This document shows positions 9,907 through 20,399 of a stretch of 64,000 nt of DNA, one piece after another (within the stretch, counting starts at the first letter, position 1; each line of letters opens with the position of its first letter). The notes beneath the pieces were generated by a model. The model was not told the DNA's origin. It did not search any database and was given only the letters and a program-made list of their open reading frames with translations. This DNA is from Mytilus californianus. Its lineage: Eukaryota > Mollusca > Bivalvia > Mytilida > Mytilidae. Location: assembly GCF_021869535.1 (NCBI RefSeq), contig NW_026262659.1, positions 12,640,321 to 12,704,320 of the forward strand. Direction: 5' to 3'. Both the position numbers and the translations under genes were made by a program.

Positions 9907-12060
9907 ATGGGGAGCAAATACAAGAAAGGTCGCATTTTTGGTAGAGGTGTAGGGAGACACAGAACATTTAAAAGAGTAAAACATTTGGGTAGACCAGTTT
10001 ATGAAATTAAAAGGCAGAGAAACCAAAGAAAACACATTTTGAAGTTGAAAATACGCAAAAAAACCAAACATTTCAATAACCAACCACTGTATGGAAACAA
10101 AGAAGTTTATACAACATTCTCAACTGGTTGTGACTTGAAGCTAAAGATTCGAAAAGTAAAAAACAACTTGCCAATTGCAAAGGGTTATCGGGTTATGAAT
10201 TTAGACTGTCTACAAGTACACATATCTGATACAACTTTGCATGTATGTTTATGTGCCGGTGCAATAAACTTGGCTAAGGAAGGGAAGACACCAATTAAGT
10301 TAGAGACAGAAGTGCGTTCGCTGGGTTTGGCTACTGTTATGTTGGCTCAGTGCATAGGATGTTTACAGAAATTTAAGCTTGAAAGCAGTCCAAAGGTCCC
10401 AGGATCTAAAAGATATGACATTAATGTACGTGCAGTTTGGGGCAGTATGGTGACCGGCAATGGCCCATCTCACCTTAATGCGTTTTTAGCAACTCTAAAT
10501 TCCCCAGGGTTATCGCAGCCGTCTTTTAGCGCAATCGAAACAGAAATAGGCAATTGGTGGCACAGCGTTCTAGATAAAGAGATGATGATTGCAGGCCAAG
10601 AAGAGAGGCGTCTAGCTATTGAAAGAAATGATTTCCATGAAGAAATTCCGGCAATTACAGTTATAGCAGATGGTGGGTGGTCTAAAAGAACACATAAACA
10701 TTCGTACAATGCAGCTGGTGGTGTAGCTATAATTATTGGCAAAGAAACAAAAATATTATTACACATTGGAGTTCGAAACAAATATTGCTACATTTATAAC
10801 AAAAATGATAGTACACCTCATTCTTGCTTCAAAAATTGGGATCTAGACAGTCAGTCGATGGAGGGTGACATAATATTGGAAGGGTTTCGTGAGGCCGAAA
10901 ACAGACACGGACTTAGATATATGAGACTGGTAGGGGATGGGGATTCCTCTGTTTTTGCTAGAATCAGAGAGGAAGTACCAGGTTGGGGACGGTCTGTTTC
11001 AAAAGAGGAGTGTGCAAATCACCTTTGTAAATGTTCTAGATCAAACCTAGAAAAATTGGTAACAGATAATCCACTCTATAAAGGAAAACATCACTTGACA
11101 AAAAATACTCGAGTTCGACTTGTAAGTGCACTTAGATGTGCGATACGTGTCCGCTCCAGAGAACTTAAGGACAAAAAAAATGATAAATATAATGCCATGA
11201 GAAAACTAACACATGACATAAAGAATTCTCTTCACCATGTTTTTGGCAACCATAGCCAATGTTCTGATTTTTGTCGGGCAAAAAATCAGCAGCTCCAAAC
11301 TACAAATGAGGATAATACATCTCTACAAATATCTACCAACACATCTGAATTAGGTATTGAAGAACAGTTAATTGACCAACAGATAAATTACTGGAGTGAG
11401 GGGGCATCTATTTCAGCGCAGGAACAGGCTCGCTTTGGTACCACTATAGCATACAATAATGTGGAGCAGCACATCATAAAAGATGTAACAAACCTTTTAT
11501 GCAGGATTGCTGAAAAATCCGATCGACTTATAAACAACTCCACAACCAATCTCGCAGAAAGCTGGATGCATATCCGAACCAAGTTTGATGGGGGCAAGGT
11601 ACACAACCTCTGCAATCGAGGATCTTGGCATGCTCGTTGCTATGGTGGGGCTCTACGAATGAATTTAAGACCACAGTGGTCTTGTAAGGTTTGGGAGTCA
11701 AGTACTGGTACTGAGCCTGGACATCTTTTCCGGAAATTGTATGCTCGTCATGAACAGACATTGGCCAATTCGATCAGGCACAAGTCTAAACCTAATATTC
11801 AACAGGTTCGATGGAAGAAAAAGATGTCCTGTCTCAAAACAAGCACCTCCAAGAAAGCTCGCAAAGCTTATGGCCCAGAAGCCATAGATGTTACTGATGA
11901 CGTTTCTTCTGATAATCTCATAAAACTGAAACAAGACTATTTAAACCTTCATATTCACCTTTCGGAACAACAACTCTTAAACATAACAAATTTGACAATT
12001 TTACAATCACAATCTGGTCTTTGGCATTCTGAGAGAAAAAAAAAGAATTACAGCAACTAA
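9907..12060 (+). CDS. Mutator-like (MULE/Kolobok-type) transposase, N-terminal part of a transposase-YqaJ fusion
   Basis: An uninterrupted 717-codon frame from ATG at 9,907. Residues 1-60 are strongly basic (KKGRIFGRG, KLKIRKKTKH) and probably serve nuclear import or DNA binding. A CxxC pair (AQCIGC) lies near residue 150. The catalytic region carries TVIADGGWSKR (Asp255), SMEGDI (Glu319/Asp321), MRLVGDGDSS (Asp344/Asp346) and TTNLAESWM (Glu551). The last resembles the N-x-AE motif around the third acidic residue of MULE-type RNase H-fold transposases, so Asp255/Asp344 or 346/Glu551 are plausible DDE residues. A CxC-x-CANHLCKC region is present around residues 370-375. These motifs match proteins annotated 'Mutator-like transposase domain' in cnidarians and molluscs as I remember them. 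The last nine codons are out of phase: an A9 run at 12,036-12,044 shifts the frame away from the YqaJ domain. The protein would excise and insert the enclosing element. Confidence 0.85.
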   Translation: MGSKYKKGRIFGRGVGRHRTFKRVKHLGRPVYEIKRQRNQRKHILKLKIRKKTKHFNNQPLYGNKEVYTTFSTGCDLKLKIRKVKNNLPIAKGYRVMNLDCLQVHISDTTLHVCLCAGAINLAKEGKTPIKLETEVRSLGLATVMLAQCIGCLQKFKLESSPKVPGSKRYDINVRAVWGSMVTGNGPSHLNAFLATLNSPGLSQPSFSAIETEIGNWWHSVLDKEMMIAGQEERRLAIERNDFHEEIPAITVIADGGWSKRTHKHSYNAAGGVAIIIGKETKILLHIGVRNKYCYIYNKNDSTPHSCFKNWDLDSQSMEGDIILEGFREAENRHGLRYMRLVGDGDSSVFARIREEVPGWGRSVSKEECANHLCKCSRSNLEKLVTDNPLYKGKHHLTKNTRVRLVSALRCAIRVRSRELKDKKNDKYNAMRKLTHDIKNSLHHVFGNHSQCSDFCRAKNQQLQTTNEDNTSLQISTNTSELGIEEQLIDQQINYWSEGASISAQEQARFGTTIAYNNVEQHIIKDVTNLLCRIAEKSDRLINNSTTNLAESWMHIRTKFDGGKVHNLCNRGSWHARCYGGALRMNLRPQWSCKVWESSTGTEPGHLFRKLYARHEQTLANSIRHKSKPNIQQVRWKKKMSCLKTSTSKKARKAYGPEAIDVTDDVSSDNLIKLKQDYLNLHIHLSEQQLLNITNLTILQSQSGLWHSERKKKNYSN

Positions 12061-12664
12061 TTTTGGATCTATTGTTAAACGAAACCCGTCACTTCTAACA
12101 GCTAAATTTATCCGTAATATTCTATACTCTACATTTACTGGAAATCGTCACACCAGAAAAGGTATTCTTGAAGAAGATACAACTATTGAAGAATATAAAT
12201 TGAAAAAAGCTGAGGAATCCGAAAATGTTTGTGTTGAGCGCAGTCGACTTGTTATACATCCAACTCAAGCATTCTTGGCTGGAAGTCCAGATGGTTTAGT
12301 TTCAACATCTAAAGGAAAATCTGGTTTAATTGAAATTGAAAATTTGTTACATTCCAAACTTATAAATCTGTGGCAAGCTTCGGAAAACAAAAACTTTTGT
12401 CTCAAAAATCTGAATGGAAAACTGGAACTTAAAGAAAATCACATATATTTTTATCAATGCCATGGTCTTATCAACATTTGTAACAGAGAATGGATCGATT
12501 TTGTAGTTAGAACTTTAAATCCTCATCAACTTTTTATTCAGCGAATTTATCGTAATATTGATTTGTGGGAAAACACCATGTTGCCAAAACTGGAAGCATT
12601 CTACAACAAAGTGCTACTTCCAGAGTTAGCAAGTCCTCGAGAAGGAAAAAGCCCAGGCATTTGA
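12044..12664 (+). pseudogene. YqaJ-type viral recombinase/exonuclease domain (frame +1 continuation of the transposase)
   Basis: Directly after the A9 run, the next frame reads RITATNFGSIVKR, the conserved entry motif of YqaJ nucleases (preceded in the first frame by SGLWHSERK). It continues through RKGILEEDTTIEEY (E...E...Y block), a SPDGLV motif with the metal-binding Asp, and GLIEIENLL, then to ELASPREGKSPGI and a TGA at 12,662-12,664. YqaJ proteins are PD-(D/E)xK nucleases; the ExK motif here is E-I-E, so the expected lysine appears replaced. No ATG precedes the domain in this frame until 12,200, so it is normally expressed as a fusion with the transposase. The copy is broken by the frameshift unless slippage or an assembly error explains it. 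Confidence 0.75.
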
Positions 12665-12886
12665 GAACCTGGAATATGGATAAGTTGTTATAAATACAAT
12701 ATTGTCTGGAATGAGGTTAAGAGAATACAGATGAATGGAACAAAACTAAACAAAAAACAGGCCAATAGAAAAAATTGGATGATAATGTACAGTAAGAATA
12801 GAGAAAAATCACCTAAATTATTGTATATGAAAATGCTTGATATATCCCCATTCAGACCCCCTGACATGAAGTATGGTAACCCTTAG
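12665..12886 (+). other. Open frame continuing past the YqaJ stop codon
   Basis: After the TGA at 12,662, the same frame stays open for 73 further codons to TAG at 12,884-12,886. It starts EPGIWISCYKYNIV and contains several basic stretches. In DNA this AT-rich such a run is uncommon by chance. The context ASPREGKSPGI-stop-EP suggests an ancestral CGA (Arg) codon mutated to TGA. It could instead be a 3' UTR that is open by chance. Confidence 0.4.
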
Positions 12887-13421
12887 TAAAATACGTTTGA
12901 TATACATGTACAGCAGTAAGTATAGACACAGTGTATAAAGCTACTTTTTTTCAATCAGATGCCTTCCATCGCCTTATATGAGTGTAAGTTGAAAATATGT
13001 ATGATTTTCATGTTGAATTTCAATTGAAATTCATACTGGTATCATTAAACAATTATGTTCATGCTATTACGTGTACAAATGTATGTTAAATAAAAATTTA
13101 ATTTATATTAATATGACAGACATCAAATAATGCTATATAGACTAAGAGATAATGTGTTTACTGGCATATTAAGCATTATATATTTGATTTGTTGGTGTTT
13201 AAACTGATCATGAAAGATAAATTGTCTTGTATCATATATGAATACATGTATTTAAAAGAACTACTTGGTATACATGGTATATGTCAATGTCAGTATGGCA
13301 AATAAAAATTATTTGTATTTAATCCTTCTACAAATTAAATGGTAATTGCTTGTGAATATTGCATAAGAGCTTATACAAAGATATATGTATATATTACAGG
13401 TATATATATATTTGATCTTTG

Positions 13422-13460
<39 letters not shown>

Positions 13461-13669
13461 GGCGGTGTTGTTGTAAAAGAAAAGTGAGAAATAAACAGCA
13501 CATGATCCAGTGCCCCTCTTGGAGCAAATTAAGAATCAGATGTACTCTAACTAAAGCTTCAACACTTTTTGCAGTGCTTTTCAATATTGTCTTCAAATAT
13601 GTTATATATTTTTTTGGCAAATTGTAATGAAAACTGACACCGTTTTAATACTAAATATTTCATTTACAG

Positions 13670-13833
13670 TATACTGCATCATTACAATCAAAGCGACCTA
13701 GAAGAAAAAGAAGTAAAAGCTCTACAGAATCAGTTAATGCAAGATCTAAGAAACGAGTATCTGAATCATCCAGCTCATCTGACTCTGATATAGTTGACAC
13801 TGAACTTCAAAGACCTGCTCCACTTCGCAATAG
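13670..13833 (+). CDS. Basic, serine-rich exon of a second transposon gene
   Basis: Bounded by a good acceptor (TTTCATTTACAG ending at 13,669) and donor (AATAG|GTAACT at 13,834). The only sensible frame reads YTASLQSKRPRRKRSKSST, then SKKRVSESSSSSDSDIVDTE and LQRPAPLRNR. It is a low-complexity, positively charged segment with a bipartite nuclear-localisation look and an acidic/serine tract. Its 3' phase (2 bases) matches the acceptor at 15,092, where the joined codon gives Arg and the frame continues RTRLRPTNF. I could not find the first exon; it may lie in 12.9-13.6 kb or be shared with the transposase transcript. Lying inside the terminal repeats, it most likely belongs to the transposon. 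Confidence 0.5.
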
Positions 13834-14149
13834 GTAACTTTATCATTATGTTTGAATATAATATATTTAATATAAACATTAAAAAGCATGATTTATTATA
13901 TGCCATAAAAGATTTATATAAGTTGTTTACAAAACACATTATTTGCTAAAAACAATTGTTTATAACTGTAGATAAACTTTTTGTAAAACATTTCAATGAA
14001 AATGTATAGAACATTACCATTTATATAAAAAAGCTAAATAGTAAGGTCATATAACCATGGAAACAATGAAGAATGATTAAAATGAGAATTGAAGCTTGCA
14101 TTAATGAAACAGCAATTCAACAGCACAACATAAACACCAGCATAAACAA

Positions 14150-14620
14150 CTTTAGGTTTTTTTTTATTTTTTAAATCAATGATATTATTTAAAGTCAATA
14201 AAATTGAGAATGGAAATGGGGAATGTGTCAAGAGAGACAACAACCCGACCATAGAACAGACAACAGCAGAAGGTATCCAACAGGTCTTCAATGCAGCGAG
14301 AAATTCCCGCACCTGGAGGCGTCCTTCAGCTGGCCCCTAAACAAATATATATACTAGTTCAGTGATAATGAACGCCATACTAAACTCCAAATTGTACACA
14401 AGAAACTAAAATTAAAAATAATACAAGACTTACAAAGGCCAGAGGCTCTTGACTTGGGACAGGCGCAAAAATGCGGCGGGGTTAAACATGTTTATGAGAT
14501 CTCAACCCTCCCCCTATACCTCTAGCCAATGTAGAAAAGTAAACGCATAACAATACGCACATTAAAATTCAGTTCAAGAGAAGTCCGAGTCTGATGTCAG
14601 AAGATGTAACCAAAGAAAAT
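14150..14620 (+). repeat. Dispersed repeat inserted in the transposon's intron
   Basis: Contains GGAAATGGGGAATGTGTCAA, GAGAGACAACAACCCGACCA and further on AGGCTCTTGACTTGGGACAG, blocks shared with family A-type repeats elsewhere (35.4 and 38.9 kb). It sits between the two exons of the second transposon gene, so it inserted after the element. Confidence 0.55.
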
Positions 14621-15091
14621 AAAAAAAAGACAATAATACATAAATAACAACAGACTACTAGCAGTTAACTGACATGCCAGCTCCAGACATCAATTAAACT
14701 GATTGAAAGATTATGTCTTCATCATATGAATATCAAGCACAATCCTTCCCGTTAGGGGTTTAGTATCATACCATCATAACATATATGAGAAGAACATAAC
14801 CCGTGTCATGCCAACAACTAGTTTTTAAATAAATGTGTTTAATTCCGATGCAAAGACCCTATAAGTGAATAAATATTAACGCCAAAATATGCAATCTTTA
14901 ATGGCCTGACAACAGTATCGTAACTATATCCCTTCTTAATAAAAATAGTAAGACCTATTAAATTTATGAATTGTCAAGTTATAACATGTTTTGACATAAA
15001 AAAATCACTTTATTCGTTTATTATCATACATTGCTCTTTCTTATTGTACAAATTAAATAATACAGTTTGTGCTTCCTTACTTTCCTTTTAG

Positions 15092-15333
15092 GAGAACAAG
15101 GCTGAGACCAACCAATTTTTTGGGTAGAAGTATTCAAACAGGAATGGATAATTGACGAACAATTAGGTAAAAAAGAGTGGTACAAAGGAACTATTCTTTA
15201 TGTATTGTCTGGGACTTATGGCAATTTGAATGCTGTTTATGAGATCAAATATGAAGGAGAGGATGTGGCTTATGAAATAGACCATTTAATTCAAGATTAC
15301 CAGTCTGGATCTGTTGAGTTTTGTGATGTATAG
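15092..15333 (+). CDS. Tudor/SH3-like exon of a second transposon gene
   Basis: Starts after TTTCCTTTTAG and ends at TAG 15,331-15,333. The coding stretch includes FWVEVFKQEWIIDEQ, KKEWYKGTILYVL, VYEIKYEGEDVAYEIDHL and IQDYQSGSVEF. The pattern (WY-x-G-x-I ... Y-x-I-x-Y-x-GE ... Y ... L-x-x-DY) resembles small Tudor- or chromo-barrel-like beta folds, an analogy from pattern only. The frame fed by the upstream exon (RTRLRPTNF) changes to this frame at a T6 run (15,116-15,121); a T5 run would join them. A possible donor (AAACAG|GTACAT near 15,357) and acceptor (TTTTTTCAG near 16,829) suggest a spliced 3' UTR. Confidence 0.45.
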
Positions 15334-15644
15334 CTTAACTTCAGTTTAGATAAACAGGTACATTACCTAGAAATTATTAATTATACAGTTTGTCATGTTT
15401 ATGGGATAAACCTTAATGTTACAGCAAACCAAAAATAAAATAAAACAATGAATAAAAATAACTAGGCATCAAATCAAGGATTGATTTATTCATAAAGCAA
15501 TATTCAATGAATGACAGAACAAATGAGTAGTGAATCAAATTATTATACATGTACATGTGTATATTATTGTAATTGCGCACATGTTGTAGTTTTTTAAAAT
15601 CTTTTACAACAAAAATGTATCAGATTAATGTGTTTAATAGATAT

Positions 15645-15800
15645 AAGAAAATGTGGTATGAGTGCCGATGAGACAACTCTCCATCCCAAAAAACAATTTA
15701 TAAAAGTAAACCAATTATAGGTTGAAAGTATATGGCCTTCAACAGGAAGCATTGGCTCACACTGAACAGCAAGCTATAAAGGGCCCCAAAATGTTTAGTG
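15645..15800 (+). repeat. Family A dispersed repeat
   Basis: ATGTGGTATGAGTGCCGATG, GAGACAACTCTCCATCC, then GGCCTTCAACAGGAAGC and CAGCAAGCTATAAAGGGCCC. It closely resembles the copies at 35.8 and 38.6 kb. It lies inside the TTAA transposon, downstream of the Tudor-like exon. Confidence 0.75.
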
Positions 15801-17026
15801 TTAAAACATTTAAGCATATATGTGTAATTTGTCATTTAAAAAACTGTGTGACTTTGTACCTCTAATATAAGACCAGTACAAATACGATTCTATTTATGAA
15901 ATGTATTTTTTCAATTAATGTAACATATAAACATTGTGTATATATACATATATATGTCATCATGAAATTAAAACAACCAAATAATTAAGGTGTCTTCAGT
16001 TCAATAATTACACATATAAAGGATAAAATAATCTTTACTTATTGAAAAATTTAAAGTTGTCTTTGACCATATTTTCAGTAAATTTGAACATATACATGTA
16101 CATGCTTCATAAGATGAATCTGGTCAAACTCAACAGACAGTGATTTACTATAATGAATGGGCAGACTGAGCTGATTTTTAGTGAAAATGTAGACTTACTG
16201 TTAATAGATGAACGAACATGTTATATTAAGCTTTACAATAAGTTACAATGTGAAAGATTGCTAAAAATGTTATACAAGATAAAACAAATTGTCTTACCTC
16301 CAGTTTTATGTGAACATGATAATCAATAACTTACTAATTACAAAAGAAATTTTAACACAAAATTATAATGTTGTTAGCCATAGTAGTTCAAGAAAATGTA
16401 AAGTTTTAAGCTTCAAATAAATAACTTTGTTTTGTAAACATATACATAATATAGTTGGAGTGTATAACATGTATAATGTTCACTTTTACAGTCCCCCTTT
16501 TTCATTTTTGTGCAAAAGACAGTATTTTCCTAGTAAATGTAAATGAATTTATTATTAAATGTCTCTACACACATTAATTTATGCTGTAAATATGCCATAA
16601 ATGAGCATACCATTGATTTATACTAAATGGTCTATTAATGTTATTTTCATTGAAGATGGGCTTCCATACTTTTGTAGGAAAGTAGTTCCATATTAAATAT
16701 GTCCTCTAATTTTCTTTAACCTGGCAAACTTAATTCTCTTAATACATACTGTGGGGTGTATTTTAACATCAATAAACAGTAGCTTGTACTTCATTAGCTT
16801 TTCCTCTACCTTTTAAATATTTTTTTCAGGATTTTTAGAACTTGGAAAAACAGTAGAACTTTTTGAAGCATAGACTACTAATTTGAAGAATATTGGACCT
16901 GTGAACATTTCATGTTGTTTGTAAATGATATATTATGATTGTACTCATCACAAGGAAGATTTTGATGTATAATATGGTATGCTATATAAACTGAATATGT
17001 ATTTATTGAACTTTGAAGTTGATCTT

Positions 17027-17047
17027 AAATTTGACTTTAGCGGAACC
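17027..17047 (-). repeat. Right terminal inverted repeat (TTAA at 17,048-17,051)
   Basis: AAATTTGAC...GCGGAACC, followed directly by TTAA, mirroring the left end with no mismatch over 21 bp. Confidence 0.85.
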
Positions 17048-17325
17048 TTAACACACCACCCAAGTCAGAGATGCATCATACAATTTTCTTTGCATTCCTT
17101 CTAAATATACAATTCCTTGATGTCATGGGTGAAAATCTGATCTATTTGATGAAATAATTTCTACATTAACTGTACATGCAATATTTTTGTTAACAAATCC
17201 TTTGCATGTCAGTAAGGTAAATGGGTTATGTATGTGTTAATTGTGTAATTTCAGTAATTGTGTAGTTTGTGTCATCAGTGCAGTGCGTGATCACGTGATA
17301 TTATTATTTGTAAACAAACGGGCCC

Positions 17326-17570
17326 GCGATGTAACACGTGTCGAAATTATCCATACAAGGTGCAATCAATCTTATATTTCACTATTTGATGATATTTCTG
17401 TGAGATTTAGTAGGTGTTTCAGATCAGAAGTCATAGATTCGTAGGCTCCTGATGTAACACGTGTCGGAATTATCCATACAAGGTGCAATCAATCTGACTT
17501 ATATTTCACTATTTGATGATATTTCTGTGTGTGTTAGTAGGTGTTTCAGAACAGAAGTCATAGATTCATG
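17326..17570 (+). repeat. Tandem duplication, about 122-bp unit
   Basis: GATGTAACACGTGTCG(A/G)AATT... through TCAGA(T/A)CAGAAGTCATAGATTC occurs twice, starting near 17,329 and 17,451. A related ACACGTGTAGGAAATTTTGAT stretch occurs at 18,330, next to a second ATTATTATTTGTAAAC motif. Confidence 0.75.
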
Positions 17571-17710
17571 GTACCATACTAGTGTTAGTGTTCCAGGGTT
17601 GTTGTCTATATCCAGAGGCAGATTTAGGGGGGGGGGGGGGTGCGGGTGGGTTGATTATATATATTATATAATTTCTGGATCCGCCACTGATATCGTAGCA
17701 GCTTCATAGG

Positions 17711-17829
17711 GCTACGTAGATTTTTGACTACTGAACGTGTAGCTAGCCTAGCTGCTAAATAGATAAAGTCATGATAGCAGCTTGGCTAGGCTAGCTACAT
17801 GTTTAGTAGTAAAAAATCTTATGTAGCAG
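17711..17829. repeat. Palindrome (foldback/MITE-like)
   Basis: GCTACGTAGATTTTTGACTA...GTAGCTAGCCTAGCTGCT (17,711-17,756) pairs with the complement of 17,775-17,829 (AGCAGCTTGGCTAGGCTAGC ... CTTATGTAGCAGC). The spacer is about 18 bases. It is an imperfect hairpin of MITE size. Confidence 0.75.
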
Positions 17830-17999
17830 CTGCTTCTAAATTGAATGCAACCCCTGTTCAGTGGTTAAATACATGTACACGTAGTTGTGATTTTTTTTTA
17901 TATGAAACTTCTTTGCCTTTGAAAACAGAGAATATAATCTTTTTGTTTTCAGAAATTCTGTTGAGCATTACAATTTGTATTGTGTTTAGGTGCTATACA

Positions 18000-19330
18000 T
18001 GTTGACCTTTGTCTTTGAGAGCGGTTAGTAACAATCCAGGTTCTTAGAAATGTAGACAATGGACACAAATGTGAACCATGACGATATGGGTCACTGACAT
18101 TTTTCTCCGATTTTAATATATCTGAATTATCTGTATTTGCAATATATTTCTATTTCATGTGCAATCATGAACAGATCTTCAATTTGTTCAAGTTAATACA
18201 CAATAAATTGCTATTTTATATAATGATGATGAAGAATTTGTATGCTCACATAAAGATGGCGGAATGAATCTTGACATCATTGTATAATCTATCACGTGAC
18301 ATTATTATTTGTAAACGAAGTTGAAACAAACACGTGTAGGAAATTTTGATATCATTCTAAATATTGGATTATTTTTACAGATTTTGCAAAATATACTGGA
18401 TTCCACCTATTTGTCTAACCAAATTGTTGTCTTGAACTAAAATGCCCATGAAACTTATTTAATAGACAATACATTATCATCATCCATATATATATATACA
18501 TGTATGTAAAATAGCTATACTATAGTCTGCACGAAGCAACACATTGAAAATATAATTTCAACAAACATGTTCAATACTTGAAAAAAAAATACATGCAGTG
18601 AAATTTTTTGGTTAAAATACATATATATGGTTGCATATAATTTCTGTAATGCTTTTTCCCTTCATATTAGTATTACAAAATGTACTAGTCAGAGATTACT
18701 CTTACTTCCCAGGCCACGGTGCCAGCTTGTCTGGCAAAACAGCAAATGTACATGTACATGTATGACAGTATGTATACTATAAACTACATGTATTTTTAAA
18801 ATGTACATGGTGTGGTCCAAAGTAAGGAGTATTATGTTTGTAACACTCAGAAACGAGATGTTGATCCCCTAAACCTGTCCTTTTTATAATTATGAATACT
18901 AAAATGCTCCATATGAAGCCAAAATGTCTTGCCTTTTAGTTTTATGAATGCTTAGTCATGTCCACTGTTTTAAATCGTGATTTGTAAATTAACCAACGAA
19001 TTGACTTATTTTATGGCAGTCACCATTACACATTTACACTGACAGCTGCAATTGTAGGCGAGGAACCCTTTCCTTATATATAGATAGACCTCTTTAGAGT
19101 TAACGTTATGTATGCTGGAAAATTTACACGCCTTTATGACGTCATTTACTGGATAGAGGGGACCGCCTGTTTCACTGCACTATTAAAGATCATAAAGTGT
19201 CTTTGTGATCGTCAAGATAAACTAGAAATAATATTTGTTCTAAAAGGTTCTTAATAACATTTCTTTAATGACAGAAGTGCTGATTATCAATTATAAGAAT
19301 TTAATTCACCAAAATGATTCGTGTAATAAA
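18000..19330. other. No gene seen
   Basis: AT-rich, no coding-like frame and no repeat I recognise beyond short ACATGTAC-type runs. Confidence 0.5.
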
Positions 19331-20395
19331 GCTTTTTTATGCCCCTTCCATAGCAGAGGGGGCATTAAGTTTTAAACTTGTCTGTCTGTACGTACGTCCC
19401 AAAAATTGGTTTCTGTTCTCTTACTTAAGTTTGCCTCAACCAAATGTTATCAAACTTATAAACAATGATTATTACCACAAAACACAGATCAAGTTTGAAT
19501 TTTGGTGGCGTCACTTTTACCGTTCTAAACTTATGCCCCTTTACAAATTTAAAAATTGCTAAATTTTTTGTTTCTGTTCTCTAACATTAATTTGCCTCAA
19601 CCTAATGTTATCAAACTTATACACAATGCTTATTACCGCAAAGCACAGATCAAGTTTTAATCTTAATGGCGTCACTTTAACTGATCAAGAGATCTGCCCC
19701 TTTATAAGTGGAAAAATTGCAAACATTTTTAGGTTCCATTCTCTAACGAGCTTGCTTCATACAAATGTTATCAAACTTTACACAATGCTTATTACCACAA
19801 AATACAGATCAATTTAGAATTTGTTAGCGTCACTCTATCCGTTCTAGAGTTATGCCTCTTTATAAATGGAAAAATTACAAAATTTTTAGTTTCCGTTCTT
19901 TAACTTAAGTTATCCTAAACCAAATGTTATCAAACTTATACACAATGCTTATTACCACAAAACACAGATCAAGTTTTAATTTTGATGGCGTCACTTTAAC
20001 TGATCTAGAGTTCTGCCTCTTTATAAATGGAAAAATTGCAAAATTTTTAGTTTCTGTTCTCTAACTTAAGTTAGCCGCAACCAAATGTTATCAAACTCCT
20101 AATGCTTATTTCCACAAAATACAGATCATGTTGGAATTTTGGTGGGGTCACTGTAACCATTCTCGAGTTATGCCCTTTGTAAATGGAAAGAAAATGCAAA
20201 ATTTTTAGTTTCAGTTCTGTAACTTAAGTTTGCCCCAAACATTATGAAACCTTTACGCAATACTTATTACCACAAAACTTAGATCTGACATGTACAAATT
20301 TGGGTAGCATCACTTTTATCGTTCTGGAGTTATGTTCCTTTATAATGTTGTATGCAGTGGGGGCATCATCTGTGTCCATGGGGACACATTCTCCA
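19330..20395 (+). repeat. Degenerate minisatellite, about 155-bp unit, CGTCCGTC-headed class
   Basis: Starts TTATGCCCCTTCCATAGCAG, GGGGGCATTAAGTTTTAAAC, GTCTGTCTGTACGTACGTCC. About six units follow, each containing CAAATGTTATCAAACTTATA, ATGCTTATTACCACAAAA, GGCGTCACTTTAACTG and TTATGCCCCTTTA. It ends at GGGGGCATCATCTGTGTCCA. Small frames in it are repeat by-products. The same class recurs at 29.0 kb. Confidence 0.8.
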
Positions 20396-20399
20396 TTTA

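Larger units (their letters stand above)
8690..17047 (+). mobile_element. TTAA-flanked DNA transposon encoding Mutator-like transposase + YqaJ nuclease
   Basis: The element is bounded by identical 21-bp inverted termini (GGTTCCGCTAAAGTC... at 8,690-8,710 and its reverse complement at 17,027-17,047). Each is flanked outside by TTAA (8,686-8,689 and 17,048-17,051), a typical 4-bp target duplication. Length is 8,358 bp. Inside, all on the plus strand, are the 717-residue transposase frame, a YqaJ-type domain continuing from it, and a second gene of at least two exons. TTAA duplications are known for piggyBac and Kolobok superfamilies, while the transposase resembles proteins usually labelled 'Mutator-like transposase domain'. 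I therefore leave the superfamily open, with a Kolobok-like group as first candidate. Its intron hosts younger repeats (14.2 and 15.6 kb). Identical termini argue for fairly recent mobility. Confidence 0.8.

Noticed and set aside
9649..10083. 144-residue minus-strand frame
   Set aside because: It overlaps the start of the transposase gene on the other strand and has no recognisable motif; it is a shadow frame.
19330..20395. CRISPR-like regularly spaced repeats
   Set aside because: Units are long, degenerate and contiguous, with no unique spacers, in a eukaryotic context; they are minisatellites.
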